Origin: Prostheceraeus crozeri
Taxonomy: Eukaryota > Platyhelminthes > Polycladida > Euryleptidae
NCBI GenBank assembly: GCA_907163375.1
Contig: CAJQUW010011061.1
Coordinates: 62,001-126,000 of the forward strand
Length of the DNA stretch: 64,000 nucleotides
Direction: 5' to 3'
Each line of letters starts with the position of its first letter. Position 1 is the first letter of the stretch. The position numbers and the translations under genes were made by a program. Positions 9,505 to 19,450 of the stretch are shown here, piece after piece. Under the pieces are notes generated by a model. That model was given only the letters and a program-made list of their open reading frames with translations, was not told the DNA's origin and did no database searches.

Positions 9505-12254
9505 AGGCGCTCCCTGTTATTTCTGTGACTATCGGCGGCGAAGGCGGTCTTCTTGTTCGGGCATTGGTCGACACTGGATGCTCTCAGACTATTCTATCCA
9601 GGCGTTTCGTGAAAGAACGAACGAAATTGATCGGCAAAGTCATTGCGGTGGATGGTTCAATTGTAAACTGTGGCATCGGTTCGATTACTTTGCTGATACA
9701 GAGACAGTCATTGAATATCTCGTGTTTAGTGATGGATAATCTTATTTCTGAGTTCGACGTTATCCTTGGAATGGATATAGTGAAGTTACTTGGTGGTCTG
9801 CGTGTGTATCCTGATAGTTCGGTACAGTTTGGACTGACAGCTAAGTGCAGCGAGGAATTGCGGATAGAAGATCAAGATTTTACTGCAAGATTTGATGGCG
9901 TTAGACGGATAGTGCGCTGGAATTGGACCAATTCCGAACCACAACTATCGAACCGTGTTGCTTCTTACAAGATTGATGCTGATATTCGAAGTGATTTTGA
10001 GACTGAGATCAACGAGTGGATCAAAGATGAGATCCTAGTTCCTGTCCCTGAAACGGATAAAGTTCATTCCGTTCTCCCTCTGATGGCGGTTCGTCAAACG
10101 AATAAACAGAAAATTCGTCCGGTACTCGACTTTAAACAGCTGAATGAATACGTGTCCTGCCATACTGGTAACAGTGCTGTATGTGACGATACGATCAGAA
10201 GATGGCGAAAGACTGGCCAGAATGTGTCCCTGCTTGATCTTCGGAAGGCCTATTTGCAATTGTATGTTGACCACAAGATGTGGAAGCATCAAGTCGTACA
10301 GTATAAAGGCCAGTGCTACTATCTTACGCGTCTTGGCTTTGGGTTAAATTCTGCGCCAAAGATCATGAGTCGAATTCTTGAAAAGGTCTTGTCCATGCAA
10401 GAGAAGATACGCACTGGTACGAGCAATTATCTTGATGACATTCTTGTGAATGAGCAGGTGGTAGCCGTTGACGAGGTTAAACAGCATTTATCTCGATACA
10501 GTCTGCGTGTGAAACCATCTCAAGATCTTCGCATGGGAGCCAGAATACTTGGTCTGCAGGTGGAGAAATCAATTAATGGTGAACTTGTATGGAGACGTGC
10601 GAATGGCATTCCTACGATTCCTTCAATTGATGACAAGCTTACTCGTCGGGAATTATTTTCGATTTCTGGACAAATTGTTGGGCATTACCCAGTCGCCAAC
10701 TGGCTTCGAGTAGCTTGCGGCTATGTCAAGCGAATTAGTGAAGGAACATTGTGGGAAGATGATGTTGGGCAAAAGGCAAGGACAATACTACACGAGATGA
10801 TGCTTCAACTACAGGATTGCGATCCGGTCAAAGGAGTATGGAACGTGAAGTCAAGCCAAGGCAAAGTATGGTGTGACGCGAGTTCGCTTGCAGTTGCTTG
10901 TGCTCTTGAGATCGATGGCGACGTGGTCGAGGACGGCGCATGGTTGCGAAAAGAGGATTCAAATCATATAAATATGGCAGAGCTGGATTCTGTTTTGAAG
11001 GGCTTGAACATGGCTGCAAAGTGGAGTTTGCAAGAATTGGAGATAGTGACTGATTCGGCAACCGTTGCGAGTTGGTTAAAGTCAGTCCTCTTCGACAGTC
11101 ACACTATTCGAACTCATAGCATGAACGAAATGTTAGTGAAGAGAAGACTATCAGTGGTCAGAGACATTTGCAAGGAGTATGACATACGTGCAACCGTGAC
11201 ATGGGTGGATTCAAACGAGAATAAAGCGGATGTCTTGACTCGAGTCAGTTCAAAGTGGCTTCGAATTCAGGAATCGAGCATTCCCGTGAGCTGTCTATCT
11301 GCTTCAGAGGAAGAATTTATTCGCCGTATTCATGAGCAGCATCATTTTGGCGTCAATCGCACATTATATTTGGCAAGGTTGAAGTCTTCGTCAATTACTA
11401 AAGATCAAGTTTCTAAAGTTCTGGCAGCATGTGTTCAATGCCGTTCAATCGACCCAGCACCAGTCAAGTGGGAGAAGGGAGCTCTTGATGTTGATCAGAA
11501 TTGGCAGAGGATTGCTATTGATGTCACTCATTATAACCGGTCGTGCTATTTGACTCTGATTGACTGCGGCCCCGGAAGATTCGCAATTTGGAGACGGATG
11601 CCAGATGAATCGGTATCTTCGATTTTGAAGGAGATAATTCAAATATTTCGTGAGCGAGGCCCTCCACGAGAAATCTTAATGGACAATGGACCTTCATTCA
11701 GATCTGCGGCTATGAGAAATGTGCTCAAGGAATGGTCCGTGGAGCCAATGTATCGCTGTGCTTACCGACCTGAAGGCAATGCAATAATAGAAAGGCATCA
11801 CAGAACGATCAAGTCTAAGGCCGCGAGGTCGAATCAGGATCCTTTGCAGATTGTATATTGGTATAACGTAACGCCTCGAGATGCAACCAATCCTGAATCT
11901 TTGCCATGTAAAGCCATCCATAATTACGAATGGAGATTGCCTGAGGTAGGCCTATGCCCCAAAGAATCCAATCAGCAATCAACTGAAGAACTCAGAGGCA
12001 TGAAGCGTGGTGATAAAGTGTTCGTGAAACCTGGTTCGACAAGATGCACTTCTATATGGCCCCTTGGAAGAATTACAGACATTCCATCTGATCGTCAAAT
12101 CGAGGTGAACGGAATACCTCGTCATGTATCTGATGTTCGTCCGGTTCCTGAGGCTGAGGTACGAGAAAACTTGTCAGACAGTGAACCGCGACAAAGACTC
12201 TCTCGGAGCGTAAGGCGTCCAGACTTTTATGGCAATAATATCTGTGATACGTAA
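9396..12254 (+). CDS. pol polyprotein of the LTR element (PR-RT-RH-IN)
   Basis: An open frame of 952 codons. Domains in order are: aspartic protease near the start (ALVDTGCSQTI), reverse transcriptase in the middle (active-site YLDD), RNase H (WCDASS start), and integrase with an HHCC-type zinc region followed by the DDE core. The order PR-RT-RH-IN fits Ty3/gypsy and also BEL. It is expressed in such families as a gag-pol fusion by -1 frameshifting, and the gag overlap here is consistent with that. Considered a recent fossil that looks whole. Confidence 0.85.
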   Translation: MLSLPQPRPHCEELSVEQPGKRQWETACANSFPKAVEALPVISVTIGGEGGLLVRALVDTGCSQTILSRRFVKERTKLIGKVIAVDGSIVNCGIGSITLLIQRQSLNISCLVMDNLISEFDVILGMDIVKLLGGLRVYPDSSVQFGLTAKCSEELRIEDQDFTARFDGVRRIVRWNWTNSEPQLSNRVASYKIDADIRSDFETEINEWIKDEILVPVPETDKVHSVLPLMAVRQTNKQKIRPVLDFKQLNEYVSCHTGNSAVCDDTIRRWRKTGQNVSLLDLRKAYLQLYVDHKMWKHQVVQYKGQCYYLTRLGFGLNSAPKIMSRILEKVLSMQEKIRTGTSNYLDDILVNEQVVAVDEVKQHLSRYSLRVKPSQDLRMGARILGLQVEKSINGELVWRRANGIPTIPSIDDKLTRRELFSISGQIVGHYPVANWLRVACGYVKRISEGTLWEDDVGQKARTILHEMMLQLQDCDPVKGVWNVKSSQGKVWCDASSLAVACALEIDGDVVEDGAWLRKEDSNHINMAELDSVLKGLNMAAKWSLQELEIVTDSATVASWLKSVLFDSHTIRTHSMNEMLVKRRLSVVRDICKEYDIRATVTWVDSNENKADVLTRVSSKWLRIQESSIPVSCLSASEEEFIRRIHEQHHFGVNRTLYLARLKSSSITKDQVSKVLAACVQCRSIDPAPVKWEKGALDVDQNWQRIAIDVTHYNRSCYLTLIDCGPGRFAIWRRMPDESVSSILKEIIQIFRERGPPREILMDNGPSFRSAAMRNVLKEWSVEPMYRCAYRPEGNAIIERHHRTIKSKAARSNQDPLQIVYWYNVTPRDATNPESLPCKAIHNYEWRLPEVGLCPKESNQQSTEELRGMKRGDKVFVKPGSTRCTSIWPLGRITDIPSDRQIEVNGIPRHVSDVRPVPEAEVRENLSDSEPRQRLSRSVRRPDFYGNNICDT

Positions 12255-12327
12255 TTTATGTGTACAGATTTTGTAGTTATTATTTTTGAATTTTTATTTT
12301 ATTTTCGAACTCAAGTTCGAGTGGGCG

Positions 12328-12468
12328 TGTTGTCGTGAGATTTCTATGACCTCTGACAGTTCGCATGTGACGCACTGGTAAATTGTGTTCATCGCATTTC
12401 ATGAGTCTCTCGATGCATGCTTTCATAATATGATATTCTGCTGGCACGTTTGGTCGTTTTCCATTACA
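12328..12468 (+). repeat. 3' LTR of the gypsy-like element
   Basis: 141 bp, reads identical to the 5' copy. The polypurine tract before it is weak (GAGTGGGCG). Confidence 0.88.
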
Positions 12469-12473
12469 CATAA

Positions 12474-13935
12474 AGACAAAAATGACGGGAATTTCCCATT
12501 GAGGCCCATTGCCTCATCGATAGGAACACCAACTGAAAAGGTTGATTGGTTATTAAGCAAAATTCTCAATAATCTAATCCTAAAAGTCATTAGTAACATA
12601 AAAAATCACTGACGAGCTCATCGAGTATCTGAGAAACATTTCGTTACCTAGAAAAAACAACCTAACATTCATTTCCTTAGATGTGAAAAATTTATATACT
12701 AGTATACCTCTCTCCATGGTATCGAAACCGTCATAAAATTTGTTGAAGAACACGAAAACATTTTCGATAGTTACGGGTTCTCACATAGTGAAATTGAGAA
12801 ATTTTTAAAATCTATAACATTCAACAACGAAGTATATTACAATAAAAAAACGTATCTCCAAATTCAAGGCTGCCCTATGGGTTCTCACTATGCTCCAGCC
12901 TTTGCCATTATTTATATGAATCACATTGAAAACATGGCGTTGAATAAATTAATCTCTAGCCACACAATATACAACCATGTCTATATAAGCGATACATAGA
13001 CGACATTATGGGACCATTCCCAAATGAACCTAGCACTTTGAATAGTATCCTCGACATTTTCAATTCGGTATCAGCGAATATAAAATTTTCCATAGACTTA
13101 CCTATGAACAACGTTCTTAATTTTTTGGATATCAGCATCAGCATAGCCAATAACCAGATAAAGTATGAATTATATAGAAAAGAATGCCATTCTGGTAATA
13201 CCCTTCACTATGATAGTTGGGTCCCCTCACATGCGAAGACCAATTTTATTAAAAATAGTTACACGTATGTTGAAAAACGTTGCTCTACGCATAAGTCAGT
13301 ACGTAAGAATAAAAATAAAATGACTAAAAGATTGAGGAGGAATGGCTTCAATCAAAGTTACTCGAAGCATCAGTAGTGATAATACTACGAAAATAGGCAA
13401 CAAAAATAAGAATAAAAATAGTGTCAAATTGAAATTGGATTACATTAACGATAGCACCAATCGTAAACTAAACAGATTAGCCGATAAATATGATTTGCCT
13501 ATTAATCTTGTCAGTAAACCTGGCAGACAAATTACCTCATGCTTCAACTATCGCAATAATTTACACAACTGTAATTGTAATCTCTGTGGTATAATTGGCA
13601 AACCTAACATATGTAACTTAAAATATGTTGTATATAAGTTCATTTGCAAACATTGCGGCAAAAACTACATTGGCTCTACGAATCGCACTTTAAGTGCAAG
13701 ATATTCGGAACACAAACGTAGTTTGCATAATCAGGACAGCAAGAGTGCCCTCTCAGAACATGCGAAGAAAGACCATTATTGGTCGATTTTAACTATTGAT
13801 GATTTTGACATCATTATTATGCAATGTCTTAATGATCCAGTTTCTACCCGTATTGCTAAAGCTAAGCTTATTAGCATTCACCAACCTTGCATTAATCGCA
13901 AACAGGAGCTGACGAGTGGTCATTCGTATTTATAA
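12474..13935 (+). pseudogene. Penelope-like reverse transcriptase and GIY-YIG endonuclease (after the LTR insertion)
   Basis: Conserved Penelope RT pieces appear in order: NDGNFPLRPIASSIGTPTEK at 12480, LTFISLDVKNLYTSIPL near 12660-12710, QIQGCPMGSHYAPAFAIIY near 12860-12910, and the catalytic RYIDDI at about 12990-13007. Several stops and frame changes fall between them, so the RT is dead. From 13342 to 13935 a 197-codon open frame carries the C-terminal GIY-YIG nuclease (VVYKFICKHCGKNYIGSTNR then LSARYSEHKRSLH), with its Cys pair and YIG intact. In this family the RT copies RNA primed at a nick made by the GIY-YIG domain. Confidence 0.82.
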
Positions 13936-13958
13936 GCCAATTTCAAACACCCGTACAT

Positions 13959-14098
13959 GGCTTTGTCAAACCTGTGAACAAGTCCTTGCAGGACGAAACG
14001 TCAGGGCACTGTAACGATATTTTATTTTAACTTTTACCAATAGACGATTATAAAAAAGAGGGAGTGCTTTCGCTTTATGCTCGAAATATGAAGATAAT
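13959..14098 (+). repeat. Penelope-like element, right pseudo-LTR with hammerhead-like motif
   Basis: It repeats 7252-7390. At 13982-14002 a GTCC/GGAC stem with loop TTGCA is followed directly by GAAACGTC, resembling hammerhead helix II, the GAAA strand and a GUC cleavage triplet. The CUGANGA box is not perfect (CTGTGAA), so activity is doubtful. Hammerheads in Penelope pseudo-LTRs are established. Confidence 0.65.
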
Positions 14099-14240
14099 AG
14101 AAACAGAAAATTGTGCAATGAAATTGCAACATCGTGACTTCTCTAAAAGTACACCGATTTCGACGAACAAGACATCAGAAGAATGCACAGAGAAAACTCC
14201 ATCACCTTGTGTTTGATTCATTGTCATGCTCACATGCTTT

Positions 14241-14943
14241 CAACATAGAAAATTCAAGATTTCTAAAAGTGGCGATCTTCACATTTTGACCTCTGCAAAC
14301 CTTAAACAATGACGGATACAAATGTACAATGGCTCATTGAAAAGCTGAGACCATAAGCGCTTGAATGGTGTATAGCTTATTAATGCAAAGTGCGATTGAA
14401 AGGCAGGCGAATCGATTGAAGTTTGACACAATTTTCCTTTTTTATGATCAAGTCTGAAATAAATAAATACTAATAAATTGAAATGTTCACATTGATAGCA
14501 GTTGAAATTACCTAGAGATTGGAGGGGATGGGGGGAGGGCAAAGAAGGAAGTTCTTTCATAACGTGGCCACATGTGCCTGCAACTATGATGACGAAGTAA
14601 AATCTATGATATTTTGTGATCATTCAACCTCATAAGGATTGCCCCTTCTTGCATTCTCCCATCGGTAGTTTCCCCGCCGAGGATGGTTGTTTGGATTTTG
14701 TAGGGTCTTGCAACTCTCACTTAGGAAAATTATTTCAATGTTTAATGTTTCCTCAACATGCAGAGTTCATTGATGTCCATCCAATCAAAGCAAGGTATCT
14801 GGGTAGCTTCAGACCTTGGAATCTTAATGGTAACTATAAGCAACTTTCCAGGAGATTCCATACGGCCGGGTTCTGTGGAAGCTCTATCTTGATAATCCAC
14901 TGTATCAATTTCTGCTCAATCAAAGGATCGAAATCGAAAGTAA
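14241..14943. other. Intergenic, nothing firmly recognised
   Basis: It includes a G-rich tract (GGAGGGGATGGGGGGAGGGC at 14521-14540) and the first part of a 163-codon plus-strand frame beginning at 14616 that has no recognisable domain and runs into the dispersed repeat at 14944. I do not call a gene. Confidence 0.35.
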
Positions 14944-15745
14944 GTGTCGACTCAAAAAAGTATCTGTATACAGTAAAAATTTTATATCAAAAGATTCAGT
15001 TTTTTGCGGAGATTACGTTCCCGTGGTCTAAAAAATTATTTGAGCAGTTTTTAAAAAAAGTCAAAATTTGCCAATTAATATACTGCCGAGATGACTCCTC
15101 TATATAAGTAGTATGAAACAAGTTGGATGTCAAAAGGAATGAATATCTGCTAATATCTGCTAACTACGCGGAAATGAAGCTCATTATCAAGGGAATTTCA
15201 TGAATTGTCTTATAATGAAAGTCTTCATGAAAAAGTCGCAATATTATTCGTGCTTTCTTGGCTGAAATTTCAAGTTTTTAATTCAATTTTCCAATGATTT
15301 TATGATTCGATCACTAAATTCATGCTTCATTTCTTGAATTTGAGATGTGGAACCATTTACATTTTTCAAAGTTAAATGAAGTCATTCTCTTTGGTTATGT
15401 GATTTTGCTCTGCCAGAGGCAGGTTGCCTGTGATTGATCACGCTTTAGAAAATACTCTTGAGGTTGAACATGAAAGTAATGGGAACCCATCGAATTGTGA
15501 ATTTAGCAAGCATTAAATCTCCAAGTCAGTCATAAGAATCTGTGAAATACCATCATTCCTTCTGCATTACAATCATGAACACTCAATTCCGTTGTAATTT
15601 CTTCAAAACTGCAAAAGTTTGCATATCTCACATTCGGTGGCATACCACCCTTGAGTTCATTCAATAAAATCGAAAGTGCATACACATGGGGGATTCAATA
15701 AATGCGGAGTTGCCACTCTACCTAGTATTCCCACTCTATGGTCTA
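14944..15745 (+). repeat. Dispersed/segmental repeat, copy A (matches 35419-36220)
   Basis: It begins GTGTCGACTCAAAAA and carries shared phrases such as CGTTCCCGTGGTCTAAAAAA and AACAAGTTGGATGTCAAAAG. It aligns along about 800 bp, same orientation, with 35419-36220, with many substitutions and small indels. No coding content or terminal repeats seen. Confidence 0.8.
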
Positions 15746-16240
15746 ACGTTGCTTTCATGTCGTCAAGAAATATTTTTAGCTTGAGCTTCCCAATCTGTCA
15801 CTCTTGCCAATTCGATGATCGGTTGACTAGGTTGTAAACTTGTTAAAAACTTTGTTTCATGTTGATCACCGCAATCCTGCAGTGAGTGCTCAAGTTACAG
15901 AAATAAAAAGAAATTAATCGTTTTCCACAATTTGACACGTGTATAGTCATGCAAATGTAATTATCGATCTCGTTGTTTAAGCACTAACATATTGAATCGA
16001 TAATATAGTTGTGACTAGCTTCAGATTACTTCAGGTGTCGTCTTATCGGTTTCACACTTATGTAAGTATAGTAATAACATGTGGAAACAGCGCTACCACG
16101 AATCGACAAAGCAGAACAATAGAACTGTTTCTGATGAGGACAGTATGACGCACGCACACAATGATGTTTGTCATGCCGTGTGACTAATCGATGATCATTC
16201 GATTATTCTATTCGATAGCCGCTGTGGTATCGAAGCCAGT
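15746..16240. other. Sequence upstream of the transposon-like gene, nothing recognised
   Basis: AT-rich. It may hold the 5' end of the element that carries the gene at 16241-18570, but no inverted terminal repeat was found. Confidence 0.3.
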
Positions 16241-18570
16241 GTGATCGAAGCATTAGTCTTTCTCATTCTTCGTTCGTTTGACGTTATGGCTCATGCTCAT
16301 CATGCATCAACTCACAAGGAATGTTTGCAAAAGGTCTGCTTGATATGTTTCAATAAATGTGGCAAGGACAATCGATGTATCACAGACAGGCAATACAATT
16401 TGATTTCCGAGTTTGTGTTCCTTTGACTACCAACGGTTATATGTGGAACATGTCGATTGGTTTTCGGTGAGTACGCCAATGGCAATTTACTCGTAAATTG
16501 AGTGTATATGATCATAGTGAGGCTGGTCGGCATCAATATCATACCAGGTCAAGATATACAAATTGTGACTGTCTTGTTTGTACTATTTCCAAAACTAATG
16601 CATCCGTCAGTTCTAAGAATTCCAGGTTAACTAATATCAAACCCAATCCAGGAAGACCATCAACACAAGAGAAAAGTAGTAGCTCCAGACCAACCAGCTT
16701 GAAACTTTGCAGCTTGTGCTTATCAGACATAGGTAGGGGAAAACCACACAACTGCTCTCGTTCCGGAGCTCTGACGAATGTTAAGCAATTACTGAATTCG
16801 GCGGAAAAGAATAAGAAATTGCCGGAACAAGTTGTGCACTCTTACATTCAAGAGTCTCATGATGATGACTTCTTGCTGACATCGCCTAAAGGCGGCCGTC
16901 CCTTGAAGCTTTCCCGTGGAATTACGGACGATTTCAATGCTCGGGTTTCGTGTCAGAATATTACCAATATTCAATCTGAAATGAATTTGAGCAACCGTCA
17001 ATCTTTGAAATTGCGCCATGAGCTGAGAAGAGCATCAACCAAGATAGAACCGAATTTGGAAGCCCACTTGTATGCTACCGATCACTGCTTTGATGACTGC
17101 TTCACGTTAAAAATGATTGATTTCTGTGTCATGGAGCAGGATGTTGTAAAAGGCGTAGAGCTTACTGCAAAGATGTACGACAGTTAATTGATTTCATATT
17201 TGAAAGGAGAGGCATAGATCGTGGTGACTACTACATCAAAATTTACATTGACGGTGGAGGCTCTTTCCTCAAAATTTGTTTGTCAGTTTCTGATAAAAAC
17301 TACAATGGGCGATATAAAGACTCAGGAGTGAAGCATATTTTTCTAGTCGTTTTATCTGAAAATGTACAAGAGAATTATCCAAATATTTTAAAACTATGGG
17401 TATCAGCAAATTTGAACGATCTGGATTTTAGCAATGAGAAATTGACAATTTCATGTGATCTCAAACTTGCGAATTGTTTGCTTGGACTGATGTCCCATGG
17501 TGCGACTTTTCCCTGCGGCTGGTGCACGGCAAGGAAAGATAGTTTGCATGTGTCTGGTCAGGCACGCTCATTTCAGTCAATTCATGACTCGTTTTGGTCT
17601 TATCACGGAAAATGCCAAGACAAAAAGATGGCTAAGCATCATGAAAATGTGATACATCCGAGTATAATCAAATGCAGTGATCTCGGAATAGATGTGATAC
17701 AAATCATACCACCTCCGGAATTACATTTACTGCTCGGAGTTGTGAATACACTCTTCAAATTTATGTCCAAAATTTGGCCGCATTCAATGGCGTGGAGCGA
17801 AAGATTGTACATTGACAGGAAATCCTACCATGGTGGCTCTTTCTCTAGAAATTCCTGCATGAAACTCCTTTCTAATATTGACTTGCTCCAATCAATGTGC
17901 CCATTGCATTGTCTGCCATACGTCAAAGCCTCTCGATGTTTTTCAAAGGTAAGCAAGCAATTTGTGTTATTATGTTGATTCCGTTAGATGTTTTTTCGAT
18001 GTTTTTGACTTCCGATGTTTTCAGAGGTACCAGAGGTTTCAGAGGTATGTAATTTGTTTTATTCATTATGTTTATGCGATTACTAAGATGCAATACCTAG
18101 TCCAAGCTCTAAACTTTATTTCGAAATTCATTTCTACTGCATCACCAATATTTTCAGAGCTCATTATTTCATAAACAATTTCGTGAACCATTTCAGCGAA
18201 GCCTCACTAAAAACTGTACTGGTGTATATGTAGCCTTTTATTCACTTTACAGGTTGTTGAATCATGCTTCGGATGGGAGCTGAAGTCATCCTACCTCGAA
18301 GACATCAACAACTTCAAAATGACATACATTGATTTGGATGTCAACGTGACGCCCAAAATACATGCCGTTATTTGGCATGTTCCTCAATTTTGTGCGAGAT
18401 TCAACGAAGGATTGGGAAGAGGTTCAGAACAAGCAGGAGAGTCAGTCCATCATGATTTCGCAAAGACCTGGGAAAACTATAAGTTAAAGTCCCTGTCTCA
18501 TCCTGAATATGGCAATTCGCTGAAACGAGCTGTGTGCTCATACAATGGTCGCCATCTAGTAAACTTATAG
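16241..18570 (+). pseudogene. Degraded gene of a repetitive, transposon-like protein family (DGGGSFLKI family)
   Basis: Pieces in order are: HASTHKECLQKVCLICFNKCGK (about 16300-16370); a Cys-containing segment TVICGTCRLVFGEYANGN in another frame (about 16430-16490); a zinc-type TRSRYTNCDCLVCTI plus KLCSLCLSDIGRGKPHNC (16540-16760); a long spacer; IKIYIDGGGSFLKICLSV at about 17235-17290; SCDLKLANCLLGLMSHGA and CGWC (17450-17525); and PPPELHLLLGVVN (17710-17750). After a GT-AG intron (17949-18252) exon 2 gives VTPKIHAVIWHVPQFC and GEQAGESVHHDF-like SEQAGESVHHDF, ending at 18570. At least two frame changes (near 16420-16500 and near 17150) make this copy non-functional. Similar multi-copy proteins occur in many invertebrate genomes. 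The conserved acidic residues suggest a nuclease or transposase, but I cannot assign the superfamily. Confidence 0.65.
17949..18252 (+). other. Predicted intron in the DGGGSFLKI-family gene
   Basis: GTAAGC donor after the codon for the Lys of CFSK; acceptor TTCACTTTACAG before VVESCFGWEL. Phase 0: the reading frame continues cleanly across it. Inside are short direct repeats around CGATGTTTT and CAGAGGTA. Confidence 0.6.
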
Positions 18571-18794
18571 ACTAAAATCAAATCTTCTTTGTCCGGCTGA
18601 TATAGCATACCCAGGACTTCACTTCTTCTAATTATATGAGTTCAATTAACGCTGTCATTTTTTCTTTCATGGTCATTAGTTCGACATAATATTTTTTGTC
18701 TTCTACCGGTATAACATAAATGTAGTTTTCCATATAGTAATGAACATTACAAACATACCAATACACCATGATAGCATAGCAAAAATCACTTTTA

Positions 18795-19195
18795 ATCAAT
18801 CAGATCGACATTGATCAATAATTAATGTGTAACTTGTAGTCTGCTGCAGTGATGATATTTTGGATATCATATTCGTGTTCTGCGTCATAATATTACATCT
18901 AATGAACATTTTAAACATTTTAATATTCCATATCGTGTAATCGATCATTAATCAATCAATCAGATCGATATTGATCAATAGCTCATCCGAATCGGCTGTA
19001 GTTATGATGCTTTGGATATCATGTTCGTTTACTGCCAGGTTAATTTGCATATATTACACTATTATGACATCACAGACGTACAAATCTACTAAATCAATCA
19101 CTGCGAATTAATCAGATCAATACTGATCAATAAAAGTCAATTATCTTTTGAAGAGCTCGTTGTACGATTTTTTTGAAATCAGATTCGTTTTCAGC
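18795..19195. repeat. Degenerate tandem repeat, about 155-bp period, three copies
   Basis: The word AATCAATCAGATCGA(C/T)ATTGATCAATA recurs near 18797, 18952 and, more decayed, 19108. The first two copies are followed by GATGATATTTTGGATATCAT and GATGCTTTGGATATCATGTTCG, and the third has a decayed version. It sits between the transposon-like gene and the giant palindromic element. Confidence 0.65.
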
Positions 19196-19254
19196 ACAAA
19201 ATTTTGATGTAGAATCAATTTTCAGATGTTATGGACAATTTTTTCAAGGTTAAA

Positions 19255-19450
19255 AGTAGTAAGCACATCCCAGACGCAAGCGCAAAATGTGAAATGCTGA
19301 GTCATCAGGCGGACGCAAGCGCAAAATGTGAAAGGCTGAGTCATCGGGCAGACGCAAGCGCAAAATGTGAAATCTGGAGTCATGAGGCTGGCAGGAAGGT
19401 GAGGGAGTTCGCCAAGGATGTAATGGGAGGAATGGGTCCGTGAGGAGAAA
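19255..19450 (+). repeat. Left terminal inverted repeat with 44-bp subrepeats
   Basis: Three tandem units of the type GACGCAAGCGCAAAATGTGA...GAGTCATC follow the terminal AGTAGTAAGCACATCC. The right end (35040-35228, inverted) has the same three-unit plan with the variant GCAAGGACAAAATGTGA. Confidence 0.82.

Larger units (their letters stand above)
8620..12468 (+). mobile_element. LTR retrotransposon, Ty3/gypsy-like, looks whole and young
   Basis: A 3849-bp element inserted in the Penelope-like element. The 5-bp target duplication CATAA lies at 8615-8619 and 12469-12473. LTRs of 141 bp (8620-8760 and 12328-12468) begin TGTTGTCGTG and end CCATTACA and read as identical, implying a very recent insertion. 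Parts in order: gag with two CCHC zinc knuckles, then protease, reverse transcriptase, RNase H and integrase. gag and pol frames overlap in the -1 relation, as in families that use ribosomal frameshifting. I see no obvious break. Family placement rests on domain order and the integrase neighbourhood; BEL/Pao is the alternative. Confidence 0.88.
7241..14098 (+). mobile_element. Penelope-like retroelement (RT plus GIY-YIG), split by an LTR element
   Basis: The element is bounded by AGAAACAGAAAA at 7229-7240 and 14099-14110 (12-bp target duplication); the homologous empty site at 58047-58058 has one copy. Near-identical pseudo-LTRs lie at 7252-7390 and 13959-14098, a Penelope hallmark. Between them are an N-terminal region, a reverse transcriptase and a C-terminal GIY-YIG endonuclease. 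The copy is degenerate: there is a frame change near 8348 and several stops in the RT section between 12600 and 13010, besides the LTR-element insertion at 8620-12468. Confidence 0.88.
6510..14240 (-). mobile_element. Tc1-like element remnant (copy 1), split by a MITE and a Penelope-like element
   Basis: Three blocks (about 6510-6899, 7166-7240 and 14111-14240) match in order the continuous sequence at about 57490-58190. The match includes the phrases CAAGCTCTTGTGGTTGGC, ACCGAATGGAAATTTTGTTT and TGTTTGATTCATTGTCATGC. Copy 2 adjoins a Tc1-like transposase, so this is the upstream part of the same family. The transposase core itself is missing here. A minus-strand frame at 6594-6821 (TDSKLAKVFLK...) has a counterpart at 57608-57883 but no recognisable fold. 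The intervening DNA is accounted for by the insertions listed separately. Confidence 0.75.

Noticed and set aside
14616-15107. 163-codon plus-strand frame
   Set aside because: Runs into the dispersed repeat at 14944 and shows no domain; the copy at 35419 is not open in the same way.
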